Source of the DNA: Synergistaceae bacterium
GTDB taxonomy: Bacteria > Synergistota > Synergistia > Synergistales > Aminobacteriaceae
Reading direction: 5' to 3'
Length of the DNA: 7,813 bases
Assembly: GCA_031270755.1 (NCBI GenBank)
Contig: JAISWV010000205.1
Coordinates: 1 to 7,813, forward strand
Shown: piece by piece, positions 1 through 4,796 of the stretch
Position numbering within the stretch: the first letter of the stretch is position 1
How the letters are laid out: the number at the start of each line of letters is the position of its first letter
Translations under genes and position numbers: made by a program
The notes under the pieces: generated by a model
Told to the model about the DNA's origin: nothing
What the model saw: the letters and a program-made list of their open reading frames with translations, nothing else
The model's database searches: none

Positions 1-1
1 C

Positions 2-190
2 GGCAGCGTGGATATGAAACTTCCCCCGGGAACCCAGAACGGGCAGAAGCTGAGGCTCAGGGGTAAAGGGCTGCCCAAGCGCAGCGAGGAAAACGGCGAT
101 TTGTTCGTCCGTATCGAGGTCGTCATACCGAGGCACTTGACGGAAAAACAGAAAAAACTCTGGGAAGAGCTTGCGGAGCAGGAAAAGTGA
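2..190 (+). CDS. dnaJ: DnaJ/CbpA-type chaperone, C-terminal end (5' truncated by window)
   Basis: This is the last 62 codons of a reading frame already open at the left edge. The visible protein carries the hallmark end of the DnaJ C-terminal substrate-binding domain: a run reading DMKLPPGTQNGQKLRLRGKG, then LP, then GDLFVRIEVVIP and a helical, charged tail (TEKQKKLWEEL). DnaJ-family proteins deliver unfolded clients to DnaK and stimulate its ATPase in the cytoplasm. The J domain and any zinc-finger region lie outside the window, so classical DnaJ cannot be separated from CbpA-like type II proteins. The stop codon TGA (188-190) shares its last base with the ATG of the following transporter pseudogene, which suggests the two were once co-transcribed and translationally coupled. 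Family assignment is firm; the exact paralogue is not. Confidence 0.87.
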   Translation, partial: GSVDMKLPPGTQNGQKLRLRGKGLPKRSEENGDLFVRIEVVIPRHLTEKQKKLWEELAEQEK

Positions 191-923
191 TGCGCCTCTT
201 TGCCGGCATTTTCCCCAGGACCAGCCGGACCGAGTTGCCGCGCGGCTTTTCCAAGGAATTCGCCCTGATTTACGGGTCTGTTTTATTGACCGCCGCTTTC
301 GGCGGTGCGGGGTTTGTGTTCATAAAAGAATCGCTGACCGTTTTTTCCGCGGCCTGGTTTACCTTTTGGCGTTTTTTTCTGAGCGCGGCGGCGCTTTTCC
401 CTTTTCTCGCAAAAAAATCCTGGGCCGCCCCTCACGCCTTGAAAGACGGCTTCGTCGTGGGGTTTCTTTTTTGCGCGGCGACCCTGATTCAACTCCAGGG
501 CATCGCGGGAACGGACGCGGGGCGGTCCGCGTTTATCAACAGCGCCTCCATGGTGATCGTGCCGATACTCCAGTATCTGCAGGCGCGGAAGATGCCCTCT
601 GTCAAGACCGTGGTCGGCTGCCTCCTCTGCCTCTCGAGGGGGCCAAAGGGTGGGGAGGGGTTTTCTACGCTGCCATCATGATGAACATCTTCATGATCAT
701 GGCGTCCAACAACGCCCTCCGCCACGTCCCTTCCACGAACGTGTCGGTTGTGGGCAGCACGCAGGCCATTTACGGCGCCATTTTCGGAGCGCTCCTTCTG
801 GGCGAATCCTTGACGTGTCAATTCATCTTGAGCGGAATCCTCGTTTTATCCGGTATTGCGGTCGTCATTTTTTCCGCGCCCGAGCCTGGCCAGGCCGAGC
901 CTGGTCATCCGCGCTCTTCCTGA
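190..923 (+). pseudogene. EamA/DMT-family transporter, broken by internal deletion and frame change
   Basis: Two reading frames encode the two ends of one EamA (drug/metabolite transporter, RhaT-like) membrane protein. Frame A runs from ATG 190 and gives a typical first EamA half: hydrophobic segments starting around FALIYGSVLLTAAFGGAGF, then AAWFTFWRFFLSAAALFPFL, a third around GFVVGFLFCAATLIQLQGI, a fourth around SMVIVPILQYL, and half of a fifth (VKTVVGCLLCLS). It stops at 681. The last part of the family resumes in another frame from about 636 to 923: EGAKGWGGVFYAAIMMNIF, then VVGSTQAIYGAIFGALLLGE, then a final segment LSGILVLSGIAVVIF. The joined length is about 235 residues against roughly 290-300 for the family, so about 60 residues (end of TM5, TM6 and most of TM7) are gone near 628-640, and the frame also shifts there. 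A sequencing error could explain the shift but not the loss. Intact members export metabolites or drugs across the inner membrane; substrate is unpredictable. Confidence 0.87.
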
Positions 924-942
924 AAGGGCTCTCTGAATTTGA

Positions 943-948
943 TATAAT
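943..948 (+). promoter_or_regulatory. Perfect -10 hexamer upstream of the small membrane-protein gene
   Basis: TATAAT matches the sigma-70 -10 consensus exactly and lies 20 bases after the transporter remnant's stop. The best -35 at 17-base spacing is CTGAAA (920-925, four of six matches). Transcription would begin around 955, at the first ATG of the downstream gene, so the transcript could be leaderless, or translation may start further in. Confidence 0.5.
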
Positions 949-954
949 GCAACA

Positions 955-1473
955 ATGCTATTGGCGGAATTTCGTAAGAGCTTGTTAGATTGTGGGGGTG
1001 TGGCTTTGCTACGCGATGCGTGGTCGCAGTTTCTCAAATATTTCTGGCCGTCCAATTTGTTCATGGGTTTTGGCTTCGTCATCACGGAGTGGCATCGGGG
1101 AAACACCAAGGACAAGACGCTCCTTTTGTTGATTTTTACACCCATGTTGGTGTGTATGCTGGGTTTGGTGCTCAGCTTTGCCAGTTTCGTGTTTGCGTTC
1201 GTATCGAGACTTCTAGGCTGGTTTTTCTTGACCGCGCTTTTCGGCGGAGGGGGGATATTTTGCTACGAGAAGCTGCGTGAAAACCGATCTTCTCCATTTT
1301 CATCATCTTTTTCATCTTCATCTTCATCCGGGCAGTCGCCTTTCTCGCGGGATACCGCGTACGACGCGACGGCCCAGGACGCTCCCAATGCCTCAGACGG
1401 CGCGAAAGCCCGAGAGGAATCCAGCGACCGGGGAAGTAAATGGAAAAGGTGGTTCGACGGAACGCGCGGATAA
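955..1473 (+). CDS. Hypothetical small membrane protein with Ser-rich tract and charged tail
   Basis: I do not recognise this 172-residue protein. An N-terminal region of about 55 residues is aromatic and mildly amphipathic. It is followed by one or two strongly hydrophobic segments: residues about 56-84 (LLLLIFTPMLVCMLGLVLSF and onward) and about 87-104 (including GWFFLTALFGGGGIF). Next comes a serine-rich stretch at about 112-128, encoded by a TTCATC microsatellite, and then a polar, highly charged tail with Trp/Lys/Arg near the end (SKWKRWFDGTRG). The architecture suggests an inner-membrane anchored protein with a disordered cytoplasmic tail. The start is uncertain: ATG 955 has no Shine-Dalgarno sequence and coincides with the predicted transcription start, while in-frame TTG 982 and GTG 1000 are alternatives. 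Its stop TAA (1471-1473) is the first three bases of the heptamer repeat preceding nikR. It stands between a pseudogene and nikR; no functional link is evident. Confidence 0.6.
   Translation: MLLAEFRKSLLDCGGVALLRDAWSQFLKYFWPSNLFMGFGFVITEWHRGNTKDKTLLLLIFTPMLVCMLGLVLSFASFVFAFVSRLLGWFFLTALFGGGGIFCYEKLRENRSSPFSSSFSSSSSSGQSPFSRDTAYDATAQDAPNASDGAKAREESSDRGSKWKRWFDGTRG
1299..1328 (+). repeat. TTCATC hexanucleotide microsatellite inside the membrane-protein gene
   Basis: Three perfect TTCATC units (1311-1328) follow a degenerate stretch of the same composition (1299-1310). In the gene's frame the repeat encodes only serine and phenylalanine. Because the unit is six bases, copy-number changes would lengthen or shorten the serine linker without breaking the frame. 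Confidence 0.75.
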
Positions 1474-1498
1474 TCTGTAATCTATAATCTATAATCTC
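1471..1498 (+). repeat. Four tandem TAATCT(G/A/C) heptamers creating two -10 hexamers before nikR
   Basis: Units begin at 1471, 1478, 1485 and 1492; the first six bases are identical in all four and only the seventh varies. The array supplies the stop codon of the upstream gene and produces TATAAT twice (1483-1488 and 1490-1495), 24-31 bases before the nikR start. No good -35 hexamer is visible at the usual spacing. It may be the nikR promoter, an operator, or slipped-strand expansion; the repeat itself is certain, the promoter role is inferred. Confidence 0.65.
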
Positions 1499-1518
1499 CA
1501 AAAACAGGGGGTTCGGCT

Positions 1519-1929
1519 ATGGCGGAAAAGCTTGCCCGTTTTGGGGTGACCGTCCCGGAGAACGTTCTTTCGGAGTTCGATCTGCGATTGAGGCGTTCCG
1601 GAAAGAAGAATCGGTCGGATGTGATACGCCAATTGATGCGAAACCACATCACCGAGGACCGGTGGCAGGAGGAAGGCGGTCAGGTCTACGGGACGGTGAC
1701 TTTGATGTACGACCATCATTCTTCCTGCATTTCCAAAGACCTGACGTCCACCCAACACGACCATGGGAAAAATATCGTTTGCACGACTCACGTTCACGTG
1801 GACGGCGACACTTGTCTCGAGTGCATTGTGCTCAGAGGCGACGCCGCGCGCATCCGGGCGTTCATCGACTCGCTCGGCAAAATCAAAGGGATCAAAAGCA
1901 TCGACACCGTCATCACCTCGAGGATATAG
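1519..1929 (+). CDS. nikR: Nickel-responsive transcriptional regulator NikR
   Basis: NikR is a cytoplasmic ribbon-helix-helix repressor that binds operator DNA as a tetramer when nickel-loaded and usually controls nickel uptake genes. The protein is 136 residues, the normal family length. Residues 1-50 form the CopG-like DNA-binding domain (RFGVTVPENVLSEFD, then NRSDVIRQLM). The C-terminal ACT-like metal domain contains the ligand pattern of the family: histidines around 80-82 (QHDH), the pair H91-V-H93 and C99 (LEC follows), corresponding to the square-planar site described for Escherichia coli NikR. The ending KIKGIKSIDTVIT is also typical. ATG 1519 has a good ribosome site, AGGGGG at 1506-1511. 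No nickel transporter or hydrogenase gene lies in the window and I see no GTATGA-type NikR palindrome, so its targets are elsewhere or use a different operator. Confidence 0.94.
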   Translation: MAEKLARFGVTVPENVLSEFDLRLRRSGKKNRSDVIRQLMRNHITEDRWQEEGGQVYGTVTLMYDHHSSCISKDLTSTQHDHGKNIVCTTHVHVDGDTCLECIVLRGDAARIRAFIDSLGKIKGIKSIDTVITSRI

Positions 1930-1941
1930 CCGGAGATACCG

Positions 1942-2030
1942 GCTCCGCCCCCTGAGCTCGATACAGGGGGTCTCGGGGGGGGCCAGTGAGGACCCCGCAG
2001 GGGCCGAACGCGCTCCGCCCCCCTGAGCTT
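1942..2030. repeat. GC-rich repeat/hairpin element in a convergent intergenic gap
   Basis: A near-identical motif, GCTCCGCCCCCTGAGCT, occurs at 1942-1958 and again (with one extra C) at 2012-2029 in the same orientation. Between the copies lie several complementary runs: CCCCCTG (1948-1954) pairs with CAGGGGG (1964-1970) around a nine-base loop, CCCC (1993-1996) pairs with GGGG (2000-2003) around GCA, and an eight-G run (1975-1982) faces the later C run. No reading frame fits. It looks like a REP-like dispersed element or a decayed convergent terminator; no poly-T tract follows any stem. Confidence 0.55.
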
Positions 2031-2044
2031 GAATCATGAATAGA

Positions 2045-2086
2045 CCAAAGGCGCTTTCCTCTAGGTTCAGAGAAAAACGCCTTTGG
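2045..2086. terminator. Long stem-loop between convergent genes, probable transcription end
   Basis: CCAAAGGCG (2045-2053) is perfectly complementary to CGCCTTTGG (2078-2086). Inside it, TTT (2055-2057) pairs with AAA (2074-2076) and CTCT (2059-2062) with AGAG (2069-2072), leaving a six-base loop. It begins 29 bases beyond the stop of the minus-strand YigZ-like gene and 115 bases beyond the nikR stop, as expected for a shared terminator. Neither side has a clean U tract, so termination efficiency is doubtful. Confidence 0.45.
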
Positions 2087-2115
2087 CAAGGGGGGAAGGA
2101 TACAGGTATTGGTGG

Positions 2116-2757
2116 CTACTTTAGTAAAACCCAATTCCAGGAGTGAATACGTTTTCTGGCCTGGAATTCATCAAGCATCATCGTTATTTGAGGCACAACG
2201 GACCACCTCACGTCCGCAGCGACTTCCACCTGGGAATCGTAGCTCCACGAAGGCGCGCCGGCCACCCCGTGAACTTCCAGAAAGTGCGCTATATCCCCTA
2301 TTACAGCGTACGGAAGACGGATCACAACCCTCCGTGAACGGACGCGGGATACGCGGACCACTTTTCCCACAACGCCAGCAGCGGTTTGCCCATAAGCCTC
2401 TATAAGTCCCCGGACACCCAATTTGATGCCCCCGAAGTAGCGTGTCACCACGACCATCACGTTGTGCATACCGCTTTGCCTTATGGCCGAGAGAATCGGC
2501 TTTCCCGCCGTTCCCGCAGGTTCTCCTCCATCGGAAGAGTGTTCGACCTGGGGGTCGGGCCCCAAACGATACGCCCAACAGTGGTGAGTCGCGTCTCTAT
2601 AGTCGGACTCCGCGCCATCCAGAATCGAACGGACTTCTTCGGCGCTCCTGCAAAGACCTAGACGTCCCACGAAAAGAGAACGTTTGATCTTTATCTCCAC
2701 CGTTGCCGTCTCCGCCGGCTCCCAAAAAACGTCATCTTCTCCGCGCTGCGCCTTCAA
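2116..2757 (-). CDS. yigZ: IMPACT/YigZ family protein (UPF0029)
   Basis: The protein, about 213 residues from the start chosen here, matches the bacterial YigZ/IMPACT family, whose E. coli member is about 205 residues. Clear family blocks, numbered from this start, are DATHHCWAYRLG (about 55-66), SSDGGEPAGTAGKPIL (about 74-89) and TRYFGGIKLGVRGLIEAYG (about 105-123). The N-terminal block (WEPAETATVEIKIKRSLF) aligns with the E. coli N terminus. The biochemical role of bacterial members is poorly defined; the eukaryotic relative regulates the GCN2 kinase. No ATG lies at the right place. TTG 2757 (GGAAG about ten bases before it) and TTG 2766 are the best starts. The frame stays open to 2940, but that part overlaps the HIT gene and lacks family similarity. 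It lies 65 bases downstream of the HIT gene on the same strand, probably in one operon. Confidence 0.92.
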   Translation of the reverse strand: MKAQRGEDDVFWEPAETATVEIKIKRSLFVGRLGLCRSAEEVRSILDGAESDYRDATHHCWAYRLGPDPQVEHSSDGGEPAGTAGKPILSAIRQSGMHNVMVVVTRYFGGIKLGVRGLIEAYGQTAAGVVGKVVRVSRVRSRRVVIRLPYAVIGDIAHFLEVHGVAGAPSWSYDSQVEVAADVRWSVVPQITMMLDEFQARKRIHSWNWVLLK

Positions 2758-2822
2758 TCCCCCCAATCTTCCCGATAGAAAGAATTTTATAAGATAAGCA
2801 AAAACGTTTGTTTTATCGAAGT

Positions 2823-3314
2823 TTACGCCACGGAGAAACTCAACCAAGACGATTTCAATTTCTTGAAGGTCGCGTCCAAAGCCTCGGGAACGACCCGCGT
2901 GTCCGTGACGACCGGCATGAAATTGTTGTCTCCGTTCCACCGGGGAACGACATGCAGATGCAAATGCTCCTCCATCCCCGCTCCCGCGGTTTTACCCAAG
3001 TTCATCCCCATATTGAACCCCTCCGGAGCCATCGCCCGTTTCAGTACTTGAATGGAGCGGGCCGCGAGGCGATTCATATCGAGACATTCCTCATCCGTCA
3101 AAGACTCGTAAAGGTGCGTATGACGGTAAGGCACAACCATCAAATGCCCCGGGTTGTAAGGATAGAGGTTCAAAATAACGAAACACGCCCTTCCCCGATG
3201 AAGAATGTAACGCTCCTCGTCGCGGTTCTCGCTGGGAAAATCGCAGAAAATACACCCCTCGTACTTGGGAGTCGTAATATAATCCATACGCCACGTCGCG
3301 AAAAGGTGATCCAT
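2823..3314 (-). CDS. HIT-family nucleotide hydrolase/phosphorylase (Ap4A phosphorylase-like)
   Basis: This 163-residue protein carries the histidine triad H117-L-H119-L-H121-V-V, the active site with which HIT proteins attack the alpha-phosphate of nucleotide substrates. Other hallmarks are GCIFC (Cys21 and Cys24, a possible metal pair with a downstream histidine), NLYPYNPGHLMVVPYRH (about 49-65), GFNMGMNLGKTAGAG (about 99-113) and VPRWNGDNNFMPVVTDTRV (about 123-141). This pattern resembles the branch containing mycobacterial Rv2613c-type diadenosine tetraphosphate phosphorylases and AP4A hydrolases rather than HinT. The likely role is cytoplasmic removal of Ap4A or related dinucleotides, but substrate is inferred. 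The ATG at 3314 has an excellent ribosome site (GGAGGG on the minus strand, 3326-3321, six bases away). It is transcribed divergently from the heme genes and leads into the YigZ-like gene. Confidence 0.95.
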   Translation of the reverse strand: MDHLFATWRMDYITTPKYEGCIFCDFPSENRDEERYILHRGRACFVILNLYPYNPGHLMVVPYRHTHLYESLTDEECLDMNRLAARSIQVLKRAMAPEGFNMGMNLGKTAGAGMEEHLHLHVVPRWNGDNNFMPVVTDTRVVPEALDATFKKLKSSWLSFSVA

Positions 3315-3486
3315 GAAGAACCCTCCGACTTCGTAAAAAAACCTCTACCTGATGTCTCTATAAGTAACAGGATAGCACAAATACTTCATTTCGCCTACGG
3401 GCAAAACAAAGACGGGCGGAGGGAAAAGCGGGGGAGCGCAAGGCGTTCGCCGCATATAAACTTTACCTTGAAGCCCGTGGAAACGA

Positions 3487-3516
3487 TTGTTGTGTTATGC
3501 GTGAAATACCTATAAA
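3487..3516 (+). promoter_or_regulatory. Candidate promoter of the heme-module operon
   Basis: TTGTTG (3487-3492) and TATAAA (3511-3516, continuing AT) are separated by 18 bases, a plausible sigma-70 arrangement with four and five consensus matches. Transcription would begin around 3523, leaving a leader of about 125 bases that includes the tandem TCCGGA-containing repeat. Confidence 0.45.
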
Positions 3517-3608
3517 ATAAAACGAGAACGTTTCCGAATTTTTTCTTGAAAAACTTTGCTGAATCAGGAAGATTTTTAGATGACGAAAAATTTTTTTATC
3601 GCAGTGAG

Positions 3609-3637
3609 ATTTTCTGTCCGGAAATTTTCTGTCCGGA
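3609..3637 (+). repeat. Perfect 14-bp tandem repeat in the leader of the radical SAM gene
   Basis: ATTTTCTGTCCGGA occurs at 3609-3622 and again at 3624-3637, separated by one A. Each copy ends in the self-complementary hexamer TCCGGA, and the second copy overlaps the GGAG (3635-3638) that is the only visible ribosome-binding sequence before the TTG start. A protein or a structure binding here could therefore affect translation or transcription of the heme genes. The repeat is certain; the function is speculative. Confidence 0.65.
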
Positions 3638-3650
3638 GCGAAACGGTCTT

Positions 3651-4796
3651 TTGATTCACGTGTACAAGCTTCTTCGCGGCGGCGATTATCGGGGAGACGA
3701 GGTCCGTTTTCCAGCGCGGGCGAAAGAAGGACCCAACCGGCTGACGCCGCCCGTCGTCGTGTGGCACATGACGGATTTGTGCAATTTGAGGTGCCGGCAT
3801 TGTTACGCTGCTGGCGCAAAGAGCCCCGTGATGCCCTATGGGGAGGCGTGCTCCTTTCTCGATAAAATGGCGGAGACGAACCCTCCCTCGATTCTTTTTT
3901 CAGGCGGCGAGCCCCTGGCGCGCTCCGATTTTTTCGAGCTTCTCGATTACGCTTCCACGCTGCCGTTGCGGGTGTCGCTTTCGACCAATGGAACTTTGAT
4001 CGACGCCTCCGCCGCTCGCTTTTTGAAAAAAAAGGGAGTCGGTTACGTAGGGGTCAGCATGGACGGCCCAGAGGCGGTGCATGACGCGTTTCGGGGCGTC
4101 CGGGGAGCCTTCGGAAAAACCCTTGCGGGCGTTCGCAATCTCAAAAAGGCGGGTGTTCGGGTCGGTCTGCGGTTCACGATGGTTCGCCCCCTGCTTTCTC
4201 ATGTTCCCGACGTGATGAAGATCGCGGAGGAGATGGAAGTCGACCGTATTTGTTTTTATCACTTCATCGCATCGGGGCGGGGCCGTTTCGAAACCGACCT
4301 GCCCCCCGCGCGGGCAGAGGTGAGAGCCGAGCTTTTCCGTATTTTCGACTGGGTGGACAGGGGAGGGAAAGCGCCGCGGGAGGTTTTGACCGTGGGGAAC
4401 TTTTCGGACGGCATTTTGCTTCTCCTGCAGTTGGCCAAGAGGGGGGACAGGCGTGCGGAATCGGCCTCGAACCTGCTGGAGCGGAGCAGAGGAGGCAGGA
4501 GCGGACAGGGCATCGTCTCCGTTCGGTGGGACGGAGCGCTTTTCGCGGATCAATTTTCCTGGAACTTGCCTTCTTTGGGTCATTGGTCGGACATCGGAAA
4601 ATTGCCTGCAGAGCCGCCCCTCGCGGACCATCGCTTCAAGGGGCGCTGCGGGGAGTGTGGATGGCTTTCTCTGTGCCGGGGGAACATGCGCGCCCGTGCC
4701 GCCTCCTCCAGGGGAGATCTTTTGGACGAGGACCCGGGATGCGTCTTGTTGGACGAAGAATTGGATTCGGATTTTTTGAACGGTGGTCTTCGATGA
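3651..4796 (+). CDS. ahbC: Radical SAM/SPASM protein of alternative heme synthesis (AhbC/NirJ type)
   Basis: AhbC-type enzymes act on 12,18-didecarboxysiroheme, removing two acetate side chains to give Fe-coproporphyrin III. Numbered from the TTG at 3651, the 381-residue protein has the radical SAM cluster motif C44-N-L-R-C48-R-H-C51, the SAM-binding FSGGEPL, and LSTNGTLI and VGYVGVSMDGP further on. Its C-terminal auxiliary iron-sulfur motif uses C333, C336, C342 and probably C364. TTG 3651 is chosen because the resulting MIHVYKLLRGGDYRGDEVRF matches the usual AhbC/NirJ1 N terminus; upstream codons look like leader. GTG 3660 is an alternative. GGAG lies 12 bases before TTG, a long spacing. 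The stop overlaps the start of the fused siroheme decarboxylase by four bases, fixing the pathway. AhbD (heme synthase) or NirJ specificity cannot be excluded by motifs alone; AhbC fits the neighbouring AhbAB step best. Confidence 0.92.
   Translation: MIHVYKLLRGGDYRGDEVRFPARAKEGPNRLTPPVVVWHMTDLCNLRCRHCYAAGAKSPVMPYGEACSFLDKMAETNPPSILFSGGEPLARSDFFELLDYASTLPLRVSLSTNGTLIDASAARFLKKKGVGYVGVSMDGPEAVHDAFRGVRGAFGKTLAGVRNLKKAGVRVGLRFTMVRPLLSHVPDVMKIAEEMEVDRICFYHFIASGRGRFETDLPPARAEVRAELFRIFDWVDRGGKAPREVLTVGNFSDGILLLLQLAKRGDRRAESASNLLERSRGGRSGQGIVSVRWDGALFADQFSWNLPSLGHWSDIGKLPAEPPLADHRFKGRCGECGWLSLCRGNMRARAASSRGDLLDEDPGCVLLDEELDSDFLNGGLR

Larger units (their letters stand above)
3315..3650. other. Divergent AT-rich intergenic region
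   Basis: This 336-base gap separates the HIT gene (minus) from the radical SAM gene (plus). It contains the HIT ribosome site, the candidate plus-strand promoter at 3487-3516, an inverted pair GGAAACG (3479-3485) and CGTTTCC (3529-3535) bracketing that promoter, long A/T runs at 3537-3600 and the 14-bp tandem repeat at 3609-3637. Frames remain open upstream of 3651 but show no resemblance to the AhbC/NirJ family, so I treat the stretch as untranslated leader. I could not identify a convincing minus-strand promoter. Confidence 0.6.

Noticed and set aside
884..895. Twelve-base perfect palindrome GCCTGGCCAGGC near the end of the transporter remnant
   Set aside because: It lies inside the remaining coding frame, has no loop or T tract, and such short GC palindromes are expected by chance in this composition.
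1966..2003. G-quadruplex in the GC-rich element
   Set aside because: The four G runs can only be assembled with one loop of about 17 bases, and the complementary C runs favour ordinary hairpins.
2808..3515. Plus-strand frame of 235 codons opposite the HIT gene
   Set aside because: It is antisense to the HIT gene with its conserved histidine triad and shows no domain of its own.
3546..3650. N-terminal extension of the radical SAM protein
   Set aside because: It is encoded by AT-rich leader including a tandem repeat (giving FCPEIFCPE), and homologues begin at the MIHVYKLL-like position.
4250..4792. Upstream extension of the fused AhbAB frame
   Set aside because: It overlaps the radical SAM gene in another frame, has no family similarity, and ATG 4793 gives the expected N terminus with a typical ATGA overlap.
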